From Desulforhopalus sp. (GTDB lineage: Bacteria; Desulfobacterota; Desulfobulbia; Desulfobulbales; Desulfocapsaceae), in the NCBI GenBank assembly GCA_023231425.1, contig JALNVI010000009.1, positions 1 to 59,588 on the forward strand: DNA of 59,588 bases, in the 5' to 3' direction. The notes under the pieces are model-generated. The model did not search any database. It worked only from the letters and a program-made list of their open reading frames with translations, and was not told the origin of the DNA. Shown here one piece after another: positions 53,456 to 59,588 of the stretch; the stretch's first letter is position 1, and each line of letters begins with the position of its first letter. Both the position numbers and the translations under genes were made by a program.

Positions 53456-54538
53456 TCAGACTTCGGTGAAGTCAGCAGGCGCGTTTTTCAAGTATTTGAG
53501 GAAACGGGATTTCTCAATACAGTTGGTATAAGCATCGTTTGCACTGATTCGTTTTTTCAAGACAAGCTCTTCAATGGCATCATCCAGGGTCTGCATGCCA
53601 TACTTTTTCCCCGTCTGCATGGAGGAGAGGATCTGGAAGGTTTTTCCTTCACGGATCAGGTTCCGCACCGCAGCTGTGGCTATCAGGATTTCCAGTGCCG
53701 CGCAACGCCCCTTTACATCCACCCGCTTGAAGAGTGTCTGCGAGACAACTGCACGCAGGGAATCAGCAAGGGTGGAACGAACCTGACCCTGCTGGTTGGC
53801 GGGGAAGATTTCAATCACCCGGTCAACGGTTTTCATGGCGTTAAGAGTATGCAGAGTACTGAAAACAAGATGACCTGTCATGGCGGCTTCCATGGCGAGA
53901 GAGATGGTTTCCAGGTCACGCATCTCACCAACCATAATGATATCCGGATCCTCACGGAGGGCTCCGCGCAAGGCCGCAGTAAAACTCCGGGTATGCGTTC
54001 CGACTTCACGATGGTTGATAATACACTTCTGACTCTGATGAACAAATTCCACCGGATCCTCAATGGTGAGGATATGGTCTTTTCGAGTTCTATTGCACTC
54101 ATCGATGATGGCTGCGAGGGTTGTAGACTTCCCGGAACCAGTTGGCCCGGTCACAAGAACAAGTCCCTTGGGCAACTGAGAGAGACGAGAGACAACCTTT
54201 GGCAGGCCAAGTTGATCAACAGTCATGATGTCGCTGGGAATCTCCCGGAAAACCGCACCGACACCGTTTTTCTGCTGAAAATAGTTACAGCGGTAACGAG
54301 CCATACCCGGAATTTCATAACCGAAATCCACATCACCGGTCTCCTCAAAGGCGCGGATTTTCTCTTCTGGGCAGATCTCATATAACATCACACGCAGGGC
54401 ATCATTTTCAAGACGCTTGAACTTTACCCGCTCCATATCGCCGCGGATACGCAGAACCGGCTGCTGCCCGGCAACCATATGAAGGTCGGATGCCCCCTCA
54501 TCATTCATCAATTTAAAAAAGCCATCAATCTGTGCCAT
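53456..54538 (-). CDS. pilT: Type IV pilus retraction ATPase PilT-like
   Basis: The 360 residues have PilT features: ASDLHMVAGQQPVLRIRGDM, Walker A GPTGSGKSTT, the Asp box (LTIEDPVEFVHQS), Walker B DPDIIMVGEMRDLETI and the His box GHLVFSTLHTLNAMKTVDRVIE. It powers pilus retraction for twitching and DNA uptake. No other pilus gene is adjacent. It converges on comEC. Confidence 0.95.
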   Translation of the reverse strand: MAQIDGFFKLMNDEGASDLHMVAGQQPVLRIRGDMERVKFKRLENDALRVMLYEICPEEKIRAFEETGDVDFGYEIPGMARYRCNYFQQKNGVGAVFREIPSDIMTVDQLGLPKVVSRLSQLPKGLVLVTGPTGSGKSTTLAAIIDECNRTRKDHILTIEDPVEFVHQSQKCIINHREVGTHTRSFTAALRGALREDPDIIMVGEMRDLETISLAMEAAMTGHLVFSTLHTLNAMKTVDRVIEIFPANQQGQVRSTLADSLRAVVSQTLFKRVDVKGRCAALEILIATAAVRNLIREGKTFQILSSMQTGKKYGMQTLDDAIEELVLKKRISANDAYTNCIEKSRFLKYLKNAPADFTEV

Positions 54539-54595
54539 TGAATTTCACCTCTGGAGTTAAATTCTCTTGCTTGATTCCCAAATAATACTGAACCA

Positions 54596-55333
54596 TTATT
54601 TTCCAACAGCAGGTATATTTTTCGTCAAAAATTGCACAACTTCCTCGACATCATCCAATACAGTGAAGAGAGAAAGATCTTTTTCTGCAATGTTCCCGCA
54701 GGAAAGCATCTGCTCCTTCATCCAATCCACCAGCCCGCCCCAGAATTCACTTCCGAAGAGAACAATAGGAAACGGTTCAATACGTTTAGTCTGAATAAGA
54801 GTTATAGATTCAAAGATTTCATCCATGGACCCAAAGCCGCCCGGCATGCAGACAAAGCCCTGAGAATACTTCATCAACATTACCTTTCTAACAAAAAAAT
54901 ATTTAAAATCCATAGAAAAATTAGTATAGGGATTCGGAATTTGTTCATGGGGAAGAGTTATATTGAGCCCGACAGAAACACCGCCTCCTTCAGAAGCCCC
55001 TTTATTGGCGGCCTCCATTATGCCTGGTCCACCGCCGGTAATAATTCCGAAACCGGCCTCTACAAGCCCCCGTGCAATCTCTGTCGCAAGCTTATAATAC
55101 TTTTCATCTGGCTTTGTTCGTGCGGAACCATAAATGGTAACTGCCGTAGTATCTATGGAACCAAGACCATCAAACCCCTCAACAAATTCAGCAAGAATAC
55201 GAAAAACACGCCAGGAATCACTGGCCTTCGCGTTACTTAAGTCGTAGGTAGGATCCTTGACAATTTTTCCGAAAGATCTTTTCTTTATCACTTTTCTCTC
55301 CTGTTCTATTTCTTTAATTTCTTTAATTTTCAA
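54596..55333 (-). CDS. LOG-family protein (TIGR00730-like Rossmann fold)
   Basis: The 245 residues include TIYGSARTKPDEKYY, ITGGGPGIMEAANKGA and CMPGGFGSMDEIFESIT, the LOG signature PGGxGTxxE with Ser for Thr. Family members are nucleotide-monophosphate phosphoribohydrolases. The N-terminal extension is Lys/Glu-rich and uses AT-rich codons, so the exact start is uncertain. It lies 57 bp upstream of pilT on the same strand. Confidence 0.9.
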   Translation of the reverse strand: MKIKEIKEIEQERKVIKKRSFGKIVKDPTYDLSNAKASDSWRVFRILAEFVEGFDGLGSIDTTAVTIYGSARTKPDEKYYKLATEIARGLVEAGFGIITGGGPGIMEAANKGASEGGGVSVGLNITLPHEQIPNPYTNFSMDFKYFFVRKVMLMKYSQGFVCMPGGFGSMDEIFESITLIQTKRIEPFPIVLFGSEFWGGLVDWMKEQMLSCGNIAEKDLSLFTVLDDVEEVVQFLTKNIPAVGK

Positions 55334-55369
55334 TTTTTAGACGGCAAAGGCTGGCAGTATATTACTCCA

Positions 55370-55552
55370 GGGTACCTGGAAACAGCTTGTATTTTGTTCC
55401 TATTCGAAACACAGAAAAAAATTTACCGCAGGTATACTCTTTGATATCGGAGTCCATCGCTTACCTCGACGTCTCGTTCCTCGCTTTGTCGGAGGATAAT
55501 TTTTTTACTGTACTGAAGAAGATGAACGAAAGACGGGTTATTCAAAGTCCGC
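55370..55552 (+). mobile_element. MITE copy 9 (full length, 183 bp, degenerate ends)
   Basis: The left end is GGGTACCTGGAAACAGC and the right end GTTATTCAAAGTCCGC, with the conserved core. No target duplication is visible, so it is probably old. It lies 17 bp from the start of the LOG gene's upstream region and 13 bp from the TPR gene stop. Confidence 0.88.
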
Positions 55553-55564
55553 TGTATCAGAAGC

Positions 55565-57751
55565 TTAATGACATGCTTTCAGACCTGTTCTGGCAGCGGC
55601 GTATGCTGCGGTTCCATGCTTTTCTGTATCAAGAATCCGCCGAAACCATCGCTGGGCCGAGTGCTTCTCCCCTGCTGCGAGGCAGAGCTGAGCCATTTCA
55701 AGACGGCCGGCACTGCGCCAGCGTTTGCTCCGCATGCAGTCCGCAAGTTCACTTCGAGCCTCAGCAAACTGTCCTTCCGCCGCAAGGGCGCGGGCATAGA
55801 TGATTCGATGAGCCCAATTCTGTGGCTCTATCTCCAGACTTTTCCGACAAAGAGTCAGTGCAACGTCACTCCCCTCGCCGGTCTGCAGGTAGGTGTCACC
55901 GAGCAGAGCCATTGCGGCAGCGTCAAAACGATCGAAATGGAGTGCTTTCTGCAGATAATCACGGGCACGGCGGAATTCACCAAGACCGTGGCAGGCCTCT
56001 CCGAGGCGGCTCCACACCCTGCCATTTTTAAGAGAGTCCGTATTTTTTTTCAGCCATTCGTTGAGATATCGATCTGCATCTGCAAAACGCCGACAGAGAC
56101 AGGCCGCATTCCCAAGCTGAAAAAGCAAATCCTGCAGAGTTTCATCATCAATCTCTTCACCCTCTTCTCGTTTAGAACTGAGCAAAGCCTTTTCGAAAGA
56201 AAGAAAGGCAGTCTCGTCCTCCCCCCTGTCATGCAGAGCAAGACCAAGGTTGTAAAGTGCCATGAAGTTGTCCGGGGCGAGACCCAGCGCCGCGTTAAAA
56301 CTTTCCATTGCAGAAGCCGTGAGATTCATCAAGGCCAGAGTCACCCCGAGGCTGTTATGGAGATTGATCTCCTGCAACACCTCCGAATCGGCAGGGGGCG
56401 ACGCAAGCCCGTGGCGATATTCCCGTACGGCCGAGATGAGGTCACCATCTCCAAAATAGATATCACCACTGATATTCAGGCTTGTCTGATCAAACTCCAC
56501 GACACTGCTGCTGCCAAAAAAAGAGGCATGAATCAGCGCCTTGCGGCAATTCTGCAGGATTTCACTCTTACGAAAATTATAAAAGGGAAAAGTGGCGATC
56601 CCTGCGGATAACGTTCGTCCCTTCTCCTCTCCTCTTTTTATGAGCTGCTTCGCCAGCTTCATCGCCTCACTATTTTTCGATGCGGGAAAGAAAAACCAGA
56701 CAGAGACAGAATCGTCACTCATCGCGGCAAAATGCGCGAATTCTTCTTTAAAATCCGGAGAAAGGGCATTGTGATCATCCGCCTCAACCAGCAAAAGTTC
56801 AAACTGTTTTTCCTTTGCTGCAAGACGACTGATCTTTCTGCGCACACCTGCCGATGCAGGAGCAAGTGGATGCAGATCGGGCCAGGCCAATTGCAACCAG
56901 GTACAGAAGCTGAAAGGACCACGCTTCTCCGCGTGCTGCAGGGCCGTCCAGGCTTCATTCAGCAGGGTCCGGCCCGCAGTGTGATCTTCCTCGTTCGGAA
57001 CAGCCTTCCTGCTGCTGCCAATATGCACCCGCCAGCAGCCCTCTTTTTTTAACCAGGCAACCAGCTTTTTCTCGAAATCGTGGTTTCCGGGAATATCCAT
57101 CGCAGGATTGGCAGAGAGAAGAAGTGCAAAGGTGAGCCCTCCTATATAATGGAGGGTTGACCTGCCGGGACCAAAGTTTCGCAGGGCGCGGGCGCAGTGA
57201 TCGAGGTACTGGTGATCGCGACGCCAGGTCTGACGGCGGCCAGGAAGCTCTACAAGAAGCAGGAAGAATCCCGGAGTTGTATCCCATGAATCGAGAACAG
57301 ACTGCAGGTTGGCAAGATTAAGGAGGCCGGTGTCCTGATCTATTCGCGCCTCGCGCAGAAGGGTGAACTCACCTTCAAGCTTTTCACGAACCTCTTCAAG
57401 CCAACTTTCATTTAGCAGACGCAGAAACTCACTGTCACCACCATATGCTGCCGCAATTATCGGTGGTGCATCCGGAAAATGGAAGGAGAAAAGCAGGACT
57501 CCATCTGCAATGCCATAAAAGAGCTCACCAGACATAATCTGTTGATAGAGTTTCTCCAGCATTCCACTCCCTGCATGATCAGGGGAATGGCGGGGTAGCT
57601 CCTTACTGTTGAAAAACCGGACCTCCTTCACTGTAGGAAGCATCTCCTCCGTTCGAGCTGCAAAAGAACTCGAAAAGAGCTGGAAATCTTCGTGTTGAAG
57701 ATGATTGTCGGTAAACGGTACAGGGAAATTCTCAATCACGTGTTTCTCCAT
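55565..57751 (-). CDS. Two degenerate GGDEF-like domains fused to TPR repeats
   Basis: The 728 residues are soluble. A first GGDEF-like region has only its entry motif (IDQDTGLLNLANLQSVLDSW, near 137-156). A second half-domain has the C-terminal GGDEF features SAGIATFPFYNF, RKALIHASFFGSSSVVEFD but no GGDEF active-site motif. From about 455 there are roughly eight TPRs (AMESFNAALGLAPDNFMALYNLG, RRARDYLQKALHFDRFDAAA). It is probably a scaffold or c-di-GMP-independent regulator. It overlaps selA by 20 bp, so it is translated with it; a selenium role is only inferred. Confidence 0.72.
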   Translation of the reverse strand: MEKHVIENFPVPFTDNHLQHEDFQLFSSSFAARTEEMLPTVKEVRFFNSKELPRHSPDHAGSGMLEKLYQQIMSGELFYGIADGVLLFSFHFPDAPPIIAAAYGGDSEFLRLLNESWLEEVREKLEGEFTLLREARIDQDTGLLNLANLQSVLDSWDTTPGFFLLLVELPGRRQTWRRDHQYLDHCARALRNFGPGRSTLHYIGGLTFALLLSANPAMDIPGNHDFEKKLVAWLKKEGCWRVHIGSSRKAVPNEEDHTAGRTLLNEAWTALQHAEKRGPFSFCTWLQLAWPDLHPLAPASAGVRRKISRLAAKEKQFELLLVEADDHNALSPDFKEEFAHFAAMSDDSVSVWFFFPASKNSEAMKLAKQLIKRGEEKGRTLSAGIATFPFYNFRKSEILQNCRKALIHASFFGSSSVVEFDQTSLNISGDIYFGDGDLISAVREYRHGLASPPADSEVLQEINLHNSLGVTLALMNLTASAMESFNAALGLAPDNFMALYNLGLALHDRGEDETAFLSFEKALLSSKREEGEEIDDETLQDLLFQLGNAACLCRRFADADRYLNEWLKKNTDSLKNGRVWSRLGEACHGLGEFRRARDYLQKALHFDRFDAAAMALLGDTYLQTGEGSDVALTLCRKSLEIEPQNWAHRIIYARALAAEGQFAEARSELADCMRSKRWRSAGRLEMAQLCLAAGEKHSAQRWFRRILDTEKHGTAAYAAARTGLKACH

Positions 57752-59144
57752 CTGCGCTGCTTAAAAATTGATTCAGTTCTTTTGCGAGTTCAGGAATTTC
57801 ACGATCCTGAACGGTTCTCAGATCAAGGACGAAGTGACCATTTTCAACTCGCCCGAGAATCGGCACGGCCATCTTGCGAAGCCCTGTTTCGAGGGACGTA
57901 ATTGAGACATCTCCATTGTAGCAGAGAGCCCTGCTGTCGATAGAGTGTTCTGGCATGGCACCTCCACCAACGCGGGAGGAGACTGATTCAATGCTGAAAT
58001 CTCTCTGCAGAGCAGCATCAAGCAAAGACAGCAGACGTACACATCTCGCCTCAACCTGCTGAGGGGATTGCGTCAACATCCGCAGAGTGGGAATATTCTG
58101 CAGAGCCTGCCCAATATCATAATATTCACGCAGAACACTCTCAAGAGCTGCAAGGGTGAATTTATCTATGCGCAACGCACGATTAAGGGGATTTTTTTTA
58201 ATCCGTTCGATAATTTTGCGGCGTCCGACAATGATTCCTGCCTGAGGCCCGCCGAGCAGCTTGTCGCCGCTGAAGGTGACTACATCAACCCCGGCTTTGA
58301 CTATCTCCTGCACAGTCGGCTCTCTGGGAAGGCCATAACGGGAAAAATCAATAAGAGAACCACTGCCCAGATCCTCCATGGTCAATAAATCATGTTTCGC
58401 ACCAAGGGAAACCATTTCTTCTACCGAAACCTCTGAGGTAAAGCCTATAACTCTGAAATTCGAGGTATGGACACGTAATAACAGCGACGTTTCCGGAGTA
58501 ACAGCATCCTCATAATCAAAGAGGTGGGTACGATTAGTCGCGCCGACCTCAACAAGCCGGGCCCCGCTCCTTGCCATGATATCGGGGATACGAAAGGAAC
58601 CTCCGATCTCCACAAGTTGTCCGCGCGACACAATAACCTCTCTGCCACCTGCAAGTGTATCGAGGGCAATGAGGACGGCAGCAGCATTATTATTAACTAT
58701 GAGTGCACTTTCCGCTCCGGTAAGATCGCAGAGGATATCCTCAACGAGATCATATCGGCTGCCCCGCTGCCCTGTATTAAGATCAAATTCAAGATTTGAA
58801 TAAGACCCGCCAGCAAGATGAAGCATGTTACAGGCTGCCGAAGAAAGGACAGATCTCCCAAGATTAGTGTGAATCACAACTCCAGAGGCATTGAAGACTC
58901 GACGCAAACGAGGGGCGGTTATCTCAGCAAGAAGTGAAAGAAATCGTTTTTGCCACTCTCCGGAGGAAACAGCGGAAATCGAACCTCCAGACAAAATACC
59001 ACGCCGTTCCTGTTCAATGACAGTACGTATCGCTTTGAGAACCAGTTGCCGAGGCACGCCTGGTGGAGTGTGCCCTTCCAGTAACAGTATACATTCATCG
59101 GTTTTAGGGAGGGCTCGCAAGAGATTTTCAGAGGGATGAGTCAT
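57732..59144 (-). CDS. selA: L-seryl-tRNA(Sec) selenium transferase
   Basis: The 470 residues match SelA: FNASGVVIHTNLGRSVLS, ALIVNNNAAAVLIALDTLA, SRGQLVEIGGSFRIPDIM, GATNRTHLFDYEDAV, DLGSGSL and the PLP lysine in FSGDKLLGGPQAGII (near 292). It converts seryl-tRNA(Sec) to selenocysteyl-tRNA(Sec), so the organism very likely makes selenoproteins. The ATG at 59144 fits family length. The frame is open to 59285, but residues there come from MITE copy 10. selB and tRNA-Sec are not in the window. Confidence 0.95.
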   Translation of the reverse strand: MTHPSENLLRALPKTDECILLLEGHTPPGVPRQLVLKAIRTVIEQERRGILSGGSISAVSSGEWQKRFLSLLAEITAPRLRRVFNASGVVIHTNLGRSVLSSAACNMLHLAGGSYSNLEFDLNTGQRGSRYDLVEDILCDLTGAESALIVNNNAAAVLIALDTLAGGREVIVSRGQLVEIGGSFRIPDIMARSGARLVEVGATNRTHLFDYEDAVTPETSLLLRVHTSNFRVIGFTSEVSVEEMVSLGAKHDLLTMEDLGSGSLIDFSRYGLPREPTVQEIVKAGVDVVTFSGDKLLGGPQAGIIVGRRKIIERIKKNPLNRALRIDKFTLAALESVLREYYDIGQALQNIPTLRMLTQSPQQVEARCVRLLSLLDAALQRDFSIESVSSRVGGGAMPEHSIDSRALCYNGDVSITSLETGLRKMAVPILGRVENGHFVLDLRTVQDREIPELAKELNQFLSSADGETRD

Positions 59145-59173
59145 GCTGGCATTTCCATGGAATATAGGAATAA

Positions 59174-59355
59174 GGGGACCTTGAATAATCAGTCTTTCGC
59201 CCATCTTCGTCGTTACAGTAAAAAATTTATCCTCCGACAAAGCGAGGAACGAGACGTCGAGGTAAGCGATGGACTCCGATATCAATCATATACCTGAGGT
59301 AAATTTCCTCCTGTACCTCGAATATGAACGAAATACAAGATTATTCAAGGTAGCC
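59174..59355 (-). mobile_element. MITE copy 10 (full length, 182 bp, exact ATAA duplication)
   Basis: GGGGACCTTGAATAATC at the left and GATTATTCAAGGTAGCC at the right, flanked by ATAA (59170-59173 and 59356-59359). It lies 29 bp upstream of the selA start and could affect selA expression. Confidence 0.95.
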
Positions 59356-59444
59356 ATAAGTCTGATAACAAGCAGTAAAAACATAATAATAGTAGAAAGG
59401 AAATAGTTTGTCTCTTTCTTTATCCAACTGTTTGGAGATTGTTC

Positions 59445-59473
59445 TTGACCTTTGCTCTTCGGCCACGTATATT
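59445..59473 (+). promoter_or_regulatory. Outward sigma70-like promoter P1
   Basis: TTGACC (59445-59450) and TATATT (59468-59473), 17 bp apart, reading toward the right edge. Confidence 0.65.
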
Positions 59474-59539
59474 CCCGCCTTCGTTGCAGATGATCTGGGC
59501 AAAACGCCACAGAGAACCTGCAGGGAGATTAGAAAAGAG

Positions 59540-59568
59540 TTGACAGGATGGATCAGAAATGATATATA
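59540..59568 (+). promoter_or_regulatory. Outward sigma70-like promoter P2
   Basis: TTGACA (59540-59545) and TATATA (59563-59568), 17 bp apart, with TATACT overlapping at a 19-bp spacing. It lies 95 bp downstream of P1 in the same direction. The transcript leaves the window. Confidence 0.75.
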
Positions 59569-59588
59569 CTGCCAGCTCGCTGAACGCA

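Overview
The window reads as a chromosomal segment of a Gram-negative anaerobe, most likely Desulfobacterota and perhaps Desulfobulbales. This is inferred from gene content: an adenosylcobalamin ribonucleotide reductase, selA, a PF09936 RNA methyltransferase behind trmD, a fused radical SAM/DUF2344 protein, NtrY/NtrX with DUF4390, and a Kdo transferase. No 16S rRNA or marker-gene search could be run. Base composition is near 50% GC and coding is dense. I see no prophage, CRISPR array, plasmid origin or full insertion sequence.

Layout. 1-450: the end of an unknown gene and tRNA-Arg. 563-10752: an M24 peptidase, then a forward translation and RNA-processing run (ffh, rpsP, khpA, rimM, trmD, methyltransferase, rplS, rnhB, yraN, tmk) ending in a TPR lipoprotein and a LolB-like lipoprotein. 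10839-15698: an AMIN-domain protein, the radical SAM protein and a PBP4-type carboxypeptidase. 16093-27209: rfbC/rfbB, prfC, an MscS-like channel, a UPF0251 regulator, DUF4390-ntrY-ntrX and hemB. 27460-33389: VanZ-like, SEC-C protein, nrdJ, an outer-membrane protein and a D-amino-acid aminotransferase, all on the minus strand. 33924-37260: nudC-pncA, a Rieske-like protein and a peroxiredoxin. 37583-37916: tRNA-Val and two tRNA-Asp. 38031-44234: tRNA-Leu, tig, clpP, clpX, lon. 44450-53370: a DsbA-like oxidoreductase, phoH-ybeY, an exported ATP-dependent DNA ligase, tRNA-Leu, a class II aldolase, rsmE, waaA and comEC. 53456-59144: pilT, a LOG-family protein, a degenerate GGDEF/TPR protein and selA. 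The right edge carries two outward-facing sigma70-like promoters whose gene lies beyond the window.

The most notable structure is a dispersed non-coding repeat of about 175-183 bp. There are eight full-length copies and two fragments, all between genes. They have terminal inverted repeats of about 17 bp, and three copies have exact 4-bp target duplications (ATAA, ACAT, ATAA). They behave as a miniature inverted-repeat transposable element (MITE). Two copies sit exactly at the stop codon of the upstream gene. Several keep a frame open into neighbouring genes, so naive gene calling adds a repeat-derived N-terminus to selA.

Other points worth attention are an 11-C run inside the MscS-like gene, a Rieske-like protein lacking the second histidine ligand, a TPR protein with degenerate GGDEF domains overlapping selA, and an exported DNA ligase within 7 kb of comEC and pilT. 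Most of the window is ordinary housekeeping DNA; the repeat family is the best candidate for something undescribed.
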